The notes beneath the pieces were generated by a model. It did no database searches. It was not told where the DNA came from and saw only the letters and a program-made list of their open reading frames with translations. From Smaragdicoccus niigatensis DSM 44881 = NBRC 103563 (GTDB lineage Bacteria; Actinomycetota; Actinomycetes; Mycobacteriales; Mycobacteriaceae), in the NCBI RefSeq assembly GCF_000380645.1, contig NZ_AQXZ01000015.1:306940-370939 (forward strand): 64,000 bases of DNA, given 5' to 3'. Positions 54,897 to 64,000 of the stretch are shown here, piece after piece (position 1 is the first letter of the stretch; each line of letters opens with the position of its first letter). Both the position numbers and the translations under genes were made by a program.

Positions 54897-55670
54897 CTAC
54901 TTCTTCTTCGCCTCGGCGGCCGCGTTGGCGATCGCGAGCGCTTCCTTGGCGCCCATCTTGAACGAGTCGCAGCACAGCGTGATCCATTTGGTCAGCGCCT
55001 CCGGCGTACCGGTCGCGAATCCCGCGGCCGCCTCCCGGTAGAGCGGTAACCGTCCGAGCCAGTACACCTCCGGAACCCCGAGCGCATGGGGATCAAGCCC
55101 GGAGCTGACGCACACCAGCCGCGACGCCGCGCGTGCGACGACGCCGTCCGCAGTGCCGAACGGGCGGAGCGCCAGGATCTCGCCATGGACGATCGCCGCC
55201 AAGACCGCCCCCGAGACGGACGACTTCGAAGTGAGGATCTCGTTGAGAATATGCAGCCGCTCAGACACCATCGGGTCTTGGCGCGGCCGGCCGAGCTGGT
55301 CCTGATCGGCGACGAGATCCGTCGCGGCGAGGAGATGCAACCGAGCCAACGCCTGCAGCGGAGCCCGTTGCCAGACGCGAATGAGGTTGTCGAGCGAGTC
55401 ACCGACGAGTTCCTGCCCGACGCGGATCGAACCCGCCATGATCGGCTCGGTCACCATGCCATCGGACGGCATCTCCGCCGCACCGCCCTCGATCGCGGAC
55501 GACGCCCGCGCGGACCGCCAGGACGCCTCAGCGGCCGTCGCGTTCCAGCCGCGAAGGTTGGCGCGATGGCGATGCACCTGGGACAACGCATTTCGCGCCT
55601 CGAGTGCGGCCGCTTCGACCCCCGGAAGGGACATCAGGGGACGCAACGGGTCTGCAACGGTATCTGACAC
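54897..55670 (-). CDS. Degenerate Fic-fold protein, Rv3662c equivalent
   Basis: A 257-residue, mostly helical cytoplasmic protein. SSAIEGG at 57-63 matches the inhibitory or contact helix of Fic proteins, and HGEILALRPFGTADGVVAR (162-180) lines up with the Fic catalytic loop HPFxxGNGRxxR: the Pro-Phe, one Gly and the last Arg are kept, while the catalytic His is Arg169 and GNGR reads ADGV. AMPylation activity is therefore not expected. The Fic assignment is my inference; mycobacterial homologues are usually called conserved proteins or oxidoreductases. Start GTG at 55670, eight bases after TAGGTT (55679-55684). It ends in EAKKK. Confidence 0.7.
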   Translation of the reverse strand: MSDTVADPLRPLMSLPGVEAAALEARNALSQVHRHRANLRGWNATAAEASWRSARASSAIEGGAAEMPSDGMVTEPIMAGSIRVGQELVGDSLDNLIRVWQRAPLQALARLHLLAATDLVADQDQLGRPRQDPMVSERLHILNEILTSKSSVSGAVLAAIVHGEILALRPFGTADGVVARAASRLVCVSSGLDPHALGVPEVYWLGRLPLYREAAAGFATGTPEALTKWITLCCDSFKMGAKEALAIANAAAEAKKK

Positions 55671-55781
55671 AGAATCCGAACCTACCCTTTCGCAGGATGC
55701 GCCCCTTCCCTAGAGTCGGACCTACGTCTCGGTAACCTGAGTCACACTCTGCTTTCTTGAGCGAAGGGACCCTTCTCCACC

Positions 55782-57728
<1,947 letters not shown>

Positions 57729-57742
57729 CTCTTTCACAGCGT

Positions 57743-57748
57743 TAGGGT
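57743..57748 (+). promoter_or_regulatory. -10 element of a leaderless promoter
   Basis: TAGGGT ends seven bases before the ATG at 57756; no ribosome binding site lies between. Confidence 0.55.
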
Positions 57749-57755
57749 TTGTCAC

Positions 57756-58256
57756 ATGAGTTTCACTAATGGCCGTCATGCGCAGGCTCCGGCAAGTGTC
57801 ACGTCGATTCCGTTGACCGAACTCGACGTGCCGGTACCGCCCGACCAGGCAACTATTGGCGAACTCGTGCGAGACGCTTCGCAGCAGATTTCCACGCTGG
57901 TACGCGCGGAGGTCGAACTGGCGAAGGCCGAGATCACGGGCGAGGTGAAGAAGGGTGTGCAAGGCAGCGTCTTCTTCATCCTCGCCCTCACGGTCCTGCT
58001 GTTCAGTTCGTTCTTTTTCTTCTTCTTCCTCGCTGAGCTGATCAGCGAGTGGCTGCCGCGCTGGGCGGGCTTCGGCATCGTCTTCCTGCTGATGATCGCG
58101 GCAACGGTGCTGTTCGCGATCCTCGGTTTCCTGCGGGTCAAGAAGATTCGTGCACCGGAAAAGACCATCAACTCGCTCAAGCAAGCCAAAACCGTGCTTC
58201 CGGGTGGTAGCCAGCCGGCGATCACCGCCCAGATGCAGCGGGGCGAACTGAATTAG
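57756..58256 (+). CDS. Phage-holin-family (Holin-X) membrane protein, Rv3669 equivalent
   Basis: A 166-residue protein with an N-terminal cytoplasmic helix (TIGELVRDASQQISTLVRAEVELAKAEI), two hydrophobic segments (about 68-93 and 105-128; the first contains a run of Phe residues) and a charged tail. This is the DUF1469/Actinobacterial Holin-X layout; the name reflects similarity, and a lytic role is not implied. It lies between acs and ephE on the same strand. Confidence 0.85.
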   Translation: MSFTNGRHAQAPASVTSIPLTELDVPVPPDQATIGELVRDASQQISTLVRAEVELAKAEITGEVKKGVQGSVFFILALTVLLFSSFFFFFFLAELISEWLPRWAGFGIVFLLMIAATVLFAILGFLRVKKIRAPEKTINSLKQAKTVLPGGSQPAITAQMQRGELN

Positions 58257-58264
58257 CCGCCACC

Positions 58265-59200
58265 GTGCCCGCCGTACCCCCTGACCCTTCGACGGTGCGG
58301 TTCACCGGTCCGTGGACCCACCGCGACATCCACGCCAACGGAATTCGTTTCCATGTCGTGGAAACCGCCCCGGACGCCGAGGGCGCTCCCCTGGTCCTCA
58401 TGCTGCACGGTTTTGCCGACTTTTGGTGGTCGTGGCGTCATCAGCTGACCGCACTCGCCGATCAGGGCTTGCGGCCGATCGCGGTCGACCTCCGCGGCTA
58501 CGGAGACTCGGACAAGCCGCCGCGCGGCTACGACGGCTGGACCCTCGCGGGTGACATCGCCGGACTGATCCGGGCACTCGGCTATTCCAACGCGACCCTC
58601 GTCGGGCACGCAGATGGCGGACTCGTCGGATGGGTGACTGCGGTGATGCACCCGCGTCTGGTGCGCTCGATCGTGGCGATCAGCTCGCCGCACCCGCGCT
58701 CCCTCAAGCGCTCTGTCTTGTTCACCCGGGCGCAGCGGAAGGTGTGGCTTCCGGAGTTCCTGAACCACCAGAAGCCGATGCTTCCGGAACGCCAGTTGAC
58801 CCGCGACGACGGCGCGGCCGTCGAGGCGATGATGCGGCTCCGGACGGGCGAAAAGTTCCAGGCGACTGCGGAATTCGACGATGTCGTGCAGCGGATGCGC
58901 GCTGCCGTGCAGATCCCGGGCGTCGCCCACTGTGCGATGGAGTACCAGCGATGGGCATTCCGTAGCCAGTGGCGTGCGGATGGCCGCCGATTCATGAAGA
59001 TCATGGATCAGACGATCGGCCAGCCGACATTCCAGATTCGCGGTGCGGACGACGACTACATCCTCGAGCCGACGCTGCAGCGGTGCACCCGGTACGCCCC
59101 ACGACAGACGCTGCTGACGATTCCCGAAGCCGCGCACTTCGCCCACCAGGAGCAGCCGGACGCCGTCATCGAGGCGATCGTGAAGGCCGCGCACGCCTAG
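58265..59200 (+). CDS. ephE: Alpha/beta hydrolase, epoxide-hydrolase-like (EphE equivalent)
   Basis: A 311-residue alpha/beta hydrolase. The oxyanion HGF motif is in LMLHGFADFWWSWRHQ, and the nucleophile elbow reads VGHADGG, with Asp as nucleophile as in epoxide hydrolases and dehalogenases. DLRGYGDSDKPPRGYDGW is typical of soluble epoxide hydrolases, and the late His lies in EAAHFAHQEQP. It probably hydrolyses epoxides of lipids. Start GTG at 58265, eight bases after the previous stop. Convergent with marP. Confidence 0.9.
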   Translation: MPAVPPDPSTVRFTGPWTHRDIHANGIRFHVVETAPDAEGAPLVLMLHGFADFWWSWRHQLTALADQGLRPIAVDLRGYGDSDKPPRGYDGWTLAGDIAGLIRALGYSNATLVGHADGGLVGWVTAVMHPRLVRSIVAISSPHPRSLKRSVLFTRAQRKVWLPEFLNHQKPMLPERQLTRDDGAAVEAMMRLRTGEKFQATAEFDDVVQRMRAAVQIPGVAHCAMEYQRWAFRSQWRADGRRFMKIMDQTIGQPTFQIRGADDDYILEPTLQRCTRYAPRQTLLTIPEAAHFAHQEQPDAVIEAIVKAAHA

Positions 59201-59215
59201 GGCGTGCTGGCCCGA

Positions 59216-60406
59216 TCAGTTGACGCAGTCGCCGGTCGCGACCGCATCATGCAGTCCCGGTGCCCGGTTGTACTCGTCCCTCACTTCGTGCAGCGTGAGG
59301 ACGAAACCGGTGTCGGAGTTGTCGACTGCCGCACCGAACACGACGCCCAGCAGTCGACCCTTCGTGTCGACGAGCGGACCACCCGAGTTGCCCTGGCGGA
59401 TCAAGCCGCGCACGGTGTAGACCTCGCGCTCGACTTGGTTGTTGCGGTAGATGTCGGGGCCCGTCAGGTCGAGCGTCTCGCGCACTCGGGCCGCACTGGC
59501 GGTGTAGTCGCCACCGCCCGGGTAGCCCAGAACGATGGCGTCTTGACCGGTCTCCGCAGGCGACGGCGCCACCGCGAGCGGTGCCTGCGTCAATCCGGGT
59601 ACGTCCAGGATCGCGACGTCGGTCTCCGGATCGAACAGCACGACCTTCGCGTCGAGTGGACCGTTCGAGGTGTCGACCGCGACGTAGTCCGTGCCGGCGA
59701 CGACGTGCGCGTTCGTCATGACGCGCTCGCGGGCGATGACGAATCCCGAACCTTCGAGCGCACGCTGGCAGCTGTGGGCGGTTCCGCGAATCCGGAGAAC
59801 CTGATTCTGGAGCTGGCGTACGACCGGGCTGGTGAGAATCGCAGCGTCCGGCTTCTCGACGGTCGCGATCGGGGTCGAACCGAACGGCCCGATGATGTCC
59901 GGTAATCCGGAGGTGTCGAGGAGGCCTTCGAAGTCCTTCGGAATTTCCTTGACCCACTGCGGCGCGATCTTGTCGACCTGCTGGAGAACTTCCGATCCAC
60001 GAACCGCGGCGGCGATCTCCGGCTGCGACGACCCCGTGAGCGGGATCGCGAGCAGCCAGGCCGCGAACAGCACTGCGGCGGCCTGCAACACGGCACCGAC
60101 GGAACTGTCGACCGCACGGGCGATCGGAGTGCGAATGACGTTGCGCGCGTAGCCGCCGATCACCATGCCGACGAGTTCGCCGAGGATCACGAGGGCCACG
60201 ATGAGGAAGATGCCGACGACCAGCCGAGCCCGACCCTGATCGATATGGGTGAGGACGTGCGGTGCGATCTCGATGCCGGCGTAGGCGCCCGCGAGAACTC
60301 CGACGAACGCCATAAACGACGCCACCGCACCGTGACGCCACCCGGAGGTGGCCGCGATGATGGCGATGAGAACGATGGCGAGGTCGAGCAATCCCGATGC
60401 GCTCAT
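59216..60406 (-). CDS. marP: Membrane-anchored serine protease MarP
   Basis: A 396-residue protease needed for acid and oxidative stress survival in M. tuberculosis (Rv3671c). Four N-terminal helices (CvpA-like, about 5-120) lead to a chymotrypsin-like domain outside the membrane: His in TNAHVVAG, Asp in DVAILDVPG, Ser in GNSGGPLVD. Two cysteines (HSCQRALEGSGF and a C-terminal CVN) could form the redox-sensitive disulfide known in MarP. The ATG overlaps the nudix gene stop by four bases; part of the nth-trx-nudix-marP operon. Confidence 0.96.
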   Translation of the reverse strand: MSASGLLDLAIVLIAIIAATSGWRHGAVASFMAFVGVLAGAYAGIEIAPHVLTHIDQGRARLVVGIFLIVALVILGELVGMVIGGYARNVIRTPIARAVDSSVGAVLQAAAVLFAAWLLAIPLTGSSQPEIAAAVRGSEVLQQVDKIAPQWVKEIPKDFEGLLDTSGLPDIIGPFGSTPIATVEKPDAAILTSPVVRQLQNQVLRIRGTAHSCQRALEGSGFVIARERVMTNAHVVAGTDYVAVDTSNGPLDAKVVLFDPETDVAILDVPGLTQAPLAVAPSPAETGQDAIVLGYPGGGDYTASAARVRETLDLTGPDIYRNNQVEREVYTVRGLIRQGNSGGPLVDTKGRLLGVVFGAAVDNSDTGFVLTLHEVRDEYNRAPGLHDAVATGDCVN

Positions 60407-61167
60407 CGGCTGAGCTCACGCAGCGACGGGGTGTCCGGCTGCCACGGCCGCAAGCTGTCAGCCATTCCAGCCTCCTCCAGCGTCTTCTCCAGATCGCGCA
60501 CGTCGCGATGGTCCCAGGGCTCTTCCCAATCGGAAACCGCGAACAGCCCGGCGAGCAGTCCGGCGGTGAATCCCCAAACGATCATGCCCGATGCGGAGAA
60601 CGCAGGCGCTTCAAAGCCGAGCGGATGACGGGTCTGGAACCGATTCGCGGGATCGAGAAGTTCGGCGACCGGAATGCGAACGACGCGGTTGGCCTCGGCT
60701 TTGTCGACGACACCGACCGGACTCGGGGTTCGCCAATAGCCGATGACGGGCGTCACGGTGAATTTCGACGGAGGGACGAAGATCGCCGGCAGAACCGAGA
60801 TCGGGTCCACTCCGGAGGGGTCGAGACCGGTCTCCTCCTCCGCTTCGCGAAGGGCGGTGTGGACGGGTCCGCGGTCGGTCGGGTCGCATTTGCCGCCCGG
60901 GAAGGCGACCTGGCCCGGGTGCTGCCTCAAGTGCATCGATCGCTGAGTGAGTAGGACGTCGGCGTCCACCGGGAGGCCACCACGCCCGCGCGGGTTGGCT
61001 TCGGTGGGTCCGCCGAAGAGAATGAGGACCGCTGCCTCTCGTCGCGGCTGACCTGGCTTGGCCCGATTGCGCAGAATCTGATTGGTGCCATGTGGATCGG
61101 CGGGTGGGTGCACGGCGACCCTGCGCAGCCAGTCCGGAACGCCGGTCTCGACGAGCTCAGCTGTCAT
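60403..61167 (-). CDS. NUDIX hydrolase, CoA pyrophosphatase type
   Basis: A 254-residue Nudix protein, Rv3672c equivalent. The Nudix box is GKCDPTDRGPVHTALREAEEETGL, with the REAEEETG core, and LTQRSMHLRQHPGQVAFPGG upstream matches the CoA-pyrophosphatase pattern LLxxRxxxLxxHxGxxxFPGG. It likely cleaves coenzyme A or acyl-CoA derivatives. Coupled at both ends by four-base overlaps with the thioredoxin-like and marP genes. Confidence 0.92.
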   Translation of the reverse strand: MTAELVETGVPDWLRRVAVHPPADPHGTNQILRNRAKPGQPRREAAVLILFGGPTEANPRGRGGLPVDADVLLTQRSMHLRQHPGQVAFPGGKCDPTDRGPVHTALREAEEETGLDPSGVDPISVLPAIFVPPSKFTVTPVIGYWRTPSPVGVVDKAEANRVVRIPVAELLDPANRFQTRHPLGFEAPAFSASGMIVWGFTAGLLAGLFAVSDWEEPWDHRDVRDLEKTLEEAGMADSLRPWQPDTPSLRELSR

Positions 61168-61766
61168 CTGAAAGCCAACTCCTCCGCGACGGTGCGTTCA
61201 ATGTCGTCGACCCCGGTAAAGGGCCTGTTCACCAGCGTAGCGATCGAGCCATCTGCGCGGATCAACACCGAAATCGGTAGTGCTTTCGGGGCTTTCACGA
61301 GCTCGGCGATCCGGGAATCGGGGTCTTCGAGGCCCGGCAGATGCACGCCCAAGGACTTCAGAAGCTCGAGTGCGGCATCTTCACGCGGGTCGGAATGGAC
61401 CGTCAGGACCGTGATCGAGTCGCCGGCCTTGGCCGCGTACTGCTGCAGAATCGGCAGTTCTTCGCGGCACGGACCACACCAGTAGGCCCACAGATTGAGC
61501 AGGACGGGCTTTCCGGCGAGCATCGCCGAGACGTTCTTCGGCTGTCCGTCGGCCAGGCAGGTCAGGGTCAGGCCGCTGAACGGCCCCTTGGTCGGTGCGA
61601 AGGTTTCGATCTCACGCGGGCAGGCCGACAACTGGGCTGCGGCACGCAGCGGCGCGAGCGCCTGCTCATCGACCGTGGTGGGCGCGGGCGTGCGTGGCCA
61701 CAACGCGAAGGCCAACGCCCCGACCACGGCAAGGATGGCGACCGACCATTTGATGGCCTGCCTCAT
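61164..61766 (-). CDS. Membrane-anchored thioredoxin-like (TlpA/ResA-type) protein
   Basis: About 200 residues. The ATG at 61766 overlaps the nth stop (ATGA) and starts [20 protein letters not shown], an uncleaved signal anchor. The redox-active site is [11 protein letters not shown] in a TlpA/ResA-like fold, and a second pair of cysteines (SACPREIE and LTCLADG) lies before it. It probably keeps extracytoplasmic thiols reduced or supports MarP, inferred from the conserved operon. The frame is open to 61916, but that part lies inside nth. Confidence 0.9.
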   Translation of the reverse strand: MRQAIKWSVAILAVVGALAFALWPRTPAPTTVDEQALAPLRAAAQLSACPREIETFAPTKGPFSGLTLTCLADGQPKNVSAMLAGKPVLLNLWAYWCGPCREELPILQQYAAKAGDSITVLTVHSDPREDAALELLKSLGVHLPGLEDPDSRIAELVKAPKALPISVLIRADGSIATLVNRPFTGVDDIERTVAEELAFR

Positions 61767-62542
61767 TCCTCGATCCCTGCGAGTTTGAGCAGATCGTCGC
61801 GCTCGGGCCCCTTGACCAACTTCGCCGCCTCGGCTGGATTGGTCGGACCGATGCCGAACGACGGGCAGTCGCCGGCCAGAACGCACACACCGCAGGCCGG
61901 CTTCTTCGCGTGACACACCCGACGGCCATGAAAAATGACGCGGTGCGAAAGGTTCGTCCAGTCCTTGCGCTCGACGAGCTCGCCGATCGCATGCTCGACC
62001 TTCACCGGATCCTCTTCAGCCGTCCATCGCCACCGGCGGACGAGGCGGCCGAAGTGCGTGTCGACGGTGATGCCCGGTACGTCGAACGCGTTGCCGAGAA
62101 TGACATTTGCGGTCTTGCGACCGATACCCGGCAATGTCACGAGTTCGTCCATCGTGTGCGGAAGCTCACCATCGAAGTTTTCGAGCAATCCGCGCCCTAA
62201 TCCGACGATCGAATTCGCCTTGTTCCGGAAGAAGCCGGTGGGCCGGATCATCTCCTCCAGTTCGGTCTGGTTCGCCTCGGCGTAATCGCGCGCCGTGCGG
62301 TACTTCGCGAACAGCGGCGGCGTCGTCTCGTTGACTCGAACATCCGTGCACTGTGCGGAAAGTATTGTGGCAACTGCCAATTCGAGCGGAGTTGTGAAAT
62401 CTAGCTCGCATCGCACGACGGGAAACGCGACTTCGAGCTGCCGGTACATGCGCCGCGCTCGGCGCACCAGCCCCAGCCGTGTCTCGCGGTCGTACTTCGC
62501 ATTCCGGGCTGCGACACTGCGCGACGTCGATGTGGTCACCAC
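61763..62542 (-). CDS. nth: Endonuclease III
   Basis: DNA glycosylase/AP lyase that removes oxidised pyrimidines, 259 residues. HhH motif [11 protein letters not shown] with the catalytic Lys, the catalytic Asp in VDTHFGRL, and a 4Fe-4S loop [17 protein letters not shown] (C-x6-C-x2-C-x5-C) near the C-terminus. Start GTG at 62542, six bases after TACAGT, so it is probably leaderless and heads the operon nth-trx-nudix-marP. Confidence 0.97.
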   Translation of the reverse strand: MVTTSTSRSVAARNAKYDRETRLGLVRRARRMYRQLEVAFPVVRCELDFTTPLELAVATILSAQCTDVRVNETTPPLFAKYRTARDYAEANQTELEEMIRPTGFFRNKANSIVGLGRGLLENFDGELPHTMDELVTLPGIGRKTANVILGNAFDVPGITVDTHFGRLVRRWRWTAEEDPVKVEHAIGELVERKDWTNLSHRVIFHGRRVCHAKKPACGVCVLAGDCPSFGIGPTNPAEAAKLVKGPERDDLLKLAGIEE

Positions 62543-62548
62543 GTCATA

Positions 62549-62554
62549 ACTGTA
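62549..62554 (-). promoter_or_regulatory. -10 element of a leaderless nth promoter
   Basis: TACAGT on the minus strand ends six bases before the GTG at 62542. This is the only visible promoter for the nth-marP operon. Confidence 0.55.
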
Positions 62555-62623
62555 CGGACGCGAAGGGCTGCGAATTTTTCATCCAGGTTCCAGATATCGG
62601 CGTATGCGTGTTTACTCCTGAGT

Positions 62624-62824
62624 ATGCAAGGACTCGCCGTGGTGCTCTTCCCAGTGCTGCTGATGCTTTTCGCCCTCGGCATGGAACACCTCGAGCAGTA
62701 CATCAAGCATCCGAGCGCACGACAGTCGTCCCGCGAAGCCGGCAAGGCTTCGAGCGATTCGGAGGACCACCGAACCGGTCCGGCGCAGCTTCACGTGGCC
62801 GACTCGCACCGTCGGGCCAGCTGA
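62624..62824 (+). CDS. Small membrane protein, Rv3675 equivalent by position
   Basis: A 66-residue protein: one N-terminal helix (LAVVLFPVLLMLFALGMEHLE) followed by a charged, Ser/Asp/His-rich tail with no recognisable domain. Function unknown. It lies between nth and crp, where M. tuberculosis also has a small membrane protein gene. A Shine-Dalgarno sequence is not clear. Confidence 0.7.
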   Translation: MQGLAVVLFPVLLMLFALGMEHLEQYIKHPSARQSSREAGKASSDSEDHRTGPAQLHVADSHRRAS

Positions 62825-62987
62825 GAAGAAAGCACTTCCCCACCTTTCGTGACGCGTACACGGCGGGTCAGCACGACAAAGGGGTCACGCGAATAGCGTT
62901 GCTTGCGTAAACTTCTGCTTCGATAACGCCGCGCCTGAGTCACACGATGAACCTTGCGGCGCATCCGCAATCGCCGAAGGAGCACAC

Positions 62988-63662
62988 GTGGACGAGGTCC
63001 TCGCCAGGGCTGGAATTTTCCAGGGCGTCGAGCCCGCAGCTATCCAAGCGCTGACAAAGCAGCTCCAGCCTGTCGATTTCCCTCGTGGCTACGTCATCTT
63101 CAACGAGGGCGAACCGGGCGACCGGCTCTTCATCATCATCTCGGGCAAGATCAAGATCGGCCGCCGCTCGGCAGACGGTCGCGAGAACCTGCTGACCATC
63201 ATGGGTCCGTCGGACATGTTCGGTGAGCTCTCGATCTTCGACCCCGGCCCGCGTACGTCGACCGCGACAACCGTCACCGAGGTTCGCGCCGTGAGCATGG
63301 ACCGCGGGTCACTGCTCGCGTGGATCGACCACCGCCCGGAGATCTCGCAGCAGCTGCTGCGCGTTCTGGCTCGTCGTCTGCGCCGCACGAACAACAACCT
63401 CGCGGACCTCATCTTCACCGACGTCCCGGGCCGTGTCGCAAAGGCGCTCCTCCAGCTCGCCCAGCGCTTCGGCACGCAGGAAGCCGGTTCGCTGCGCGTC
63501 ACCCACGACCTCACGCAGGAAGAGATCGCGCAGCTTGTCGGCGCTTCCCGCGAGACCGTGAACAAGGCACTCGCCGACTTCGCCAGCCGCGGTTGGCTGC
63601 GCCTCGAGGGCAAGACCGTCCTCATCCTGGACCCGGAGCGCCTGGCGCGCCGCGCTCGCTAA
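62988..63662 (+). CDS. crp: cAMP receptor protein, Crp/GlxR family
   Basis: A 224-residue global regulator (Rv3676/GlxR equivalent). The cyclic-nucleotide pocket is [19 protein letters not shown] (Glu and Arg contact cAMP), and the helix-turn-helix is [21 protein letters not shown], with the Arg-Glu-Thr recognition helix that reads TGTGA. Start GTG at 62988 with AAGGAG eight bases upstream. A matching site lies at 54421-54436. An IS30-like element begins about 55 bases past its stop. Confidence 0.97.
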   Translation: MDEVLARAGIFQGVEPAAIQALTKQLQPVDFPRGYVIFNEGEPGDRLFIIISGKIKIGRRSADGRENLLTIMGPSDMFGELSIFDPGPRTSTATTVTEVRAVSMDRGSLLAWIDHRPEISQQLLRVLARRLRRTNNNLADLIFTDVPGRVAKALLQLAQRFGTQEAGSLRVTHDLTQEEIAQLVGASRETVNKALADFASRGWLRLEGKTVLILDPERLARRAR

Positions 63663-63717
63663 AACCAAAAAACCCGGCCTCCCGCGTCCGCCACGACCAA
63701 TATGTCGGCGGGCTCAA

Positions 63718-64000
63718 GTGATCGCTGCAACACCTGTCTCTTTTGAGAGGTGCTGTAGCTGTGTGTGCGCAGTTGAAGCGTCGCCGTGGACGTCCGCGTG
63801 GCGGGAGTTTGCCGAGCGAGGTGCGTGAAGCGTTCTGGCGGGCGGTCGGTGCGGGCAAGACGCCCTCGCAGGCCGCAGTCGAGGCGGGCGTCAGCGAATC
63901 GACCGGGTTGAAGTGGGCCAAGGAGGCTGGCTACCAGTCCGCATGGGCACGGACGGCATCACCCGAGGTTCACGCACTGTTCTGGCGTCATGTGTTCAGC
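63718..64000 (+). mobile_element. Left end of an IS30-like insertion sequence (cut by window edge)
   Basis: Begins close to the sequence TGATCGCTGCAACACC, a likely left terminal repeat, followed by a transposase-like frame that runs off the window. The exact boundary and target duplication cannot be set because the right end is missing. It sits 55 bases behind crp. Confidence 0.5.
63743..64000 (+). CDS. IS30-family transposase, N-terminal part (cut by window edge)
   Basis: About 86 residues are visible: a basic start (KRRRGRPRGG), then LPSEVREAFWRAVGAGKTPSQAAVEAGVSESTGLKWAKEAG, a helix-turn-helix as in the DNA-binding domain of IS30-type transposases. The DDE catalytic domain would lie to the right. 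The start is TTG at 63743 or GTG at 63761. Family knowledge supports IS30; other HTH-containing transposases of similar start cannot be fully excluded. Confidence 0.6.
   Translation, partial: MRGAVAVCAQLKRRRGRPRGGSLPSEVREAFWRAVGAGKTPSQAAVEAGVSESTGLKWAKEAGYQSAWARTASPEVHALFWRHVFS

Overview
The window is high-GC DNA from a mycolic-acid actinobacterium (Mycobacteriales/Corynebacteriales; a Rhodococcus, Gordonia, Williamsia or Dietzia-like genome fits, but the genus cannot be fixed from the sequence alone). The order of housekeeping genes follows the Mycobacterium tuberculosis stretch Rv3608c to Rv3676, with lineage-specific blocks inserted. Syntenic genes include folB-folP-folE-ftsH, hpt-tilS-DUF2342 protease-dacB//ppa, tRNA-Thr, holB-topA-Rv3647c-cspA//helicase, the ssd-tadABC-flp-tadE-tadG operon, a HAD phosphatase, acs, ephE//marP-nudix-trx-nth and crp. 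GTG and TTG starts and four-base stop/start overlaps are common. At least ten genes have a TANNNT -10 hexamer only 6-7 bases before the start codon, so they are probably read from leaderless mRNAs.

Layout. 1-3.8 kb: folate operon and ftsH on the minus strand. 4.0-9.3 kb: two tandem, closely related 865-866-residue proteins, each an adenylation domain, a carrier domain and a membrane acyltransferase-3 domain, each with its own leaderless promoter. 9.3-13.4 kb: a DUF2277 protein, a lipoprotein, a Rieske lipoprotein coupled to an unusual ZIP metal transporter, and an amidase. 13.5-19.9 kb: hpt, tilS, a zinc protease, dacB, ppa and pgm. 19.8-25.6 kb: an MmpL-type transporter, a YhgE/Pip protein, a 0.6 kb gap and a half-size OHCU-decarboxylase-like gene. 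25.6-31.4 kb: a flavin reductase, a 1307-residue Pls/PosA-type membrane NRPS and a coupled M1 metallopeptidase. 31.5-40.7 kb: two MFS exporters, a P-loop kinase, a MerR regulator, an ABC exporter with its two-component system, a PfkB kinase and a membrane protein. 40.8-49 kb: tRNA-Thr, holB, topA, cspA and a large helicase. 48.9-53.3 kb: Tad/Flp secretion genes. 53.3-54.8 kb: two structured RNAs, 6C and an Ms1/MTS2823-like RNA, on either side of a HAD phosphatase gene. 54.9-63.7 kb: a degenerate Fic-like protein, acs, envelope and acid-stress genes, nth and crp/glxR. An IS30-like element starts directly after crp and runs off the window.

Connections. Three separate single-module enzymes here (4021, 6691, 26176) activate a carboxylic or amino acid, load it on their own carrier domain and carry membrane domains that could transfer it at the membrane. 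All three would need a phosphopantetheinyl transferase encoded elsewhere. The two tandem genes resemble a D-alanylation (Dlt) system compressed into one polypeptide and are the best candidates for an undescribed envelope-modification system. The cAMP receptor gene at the right end has a perfect candidate binding site (54421-54436) at the promoter of the Ms1-like RNA, linking carbon status to this RNA by inference.
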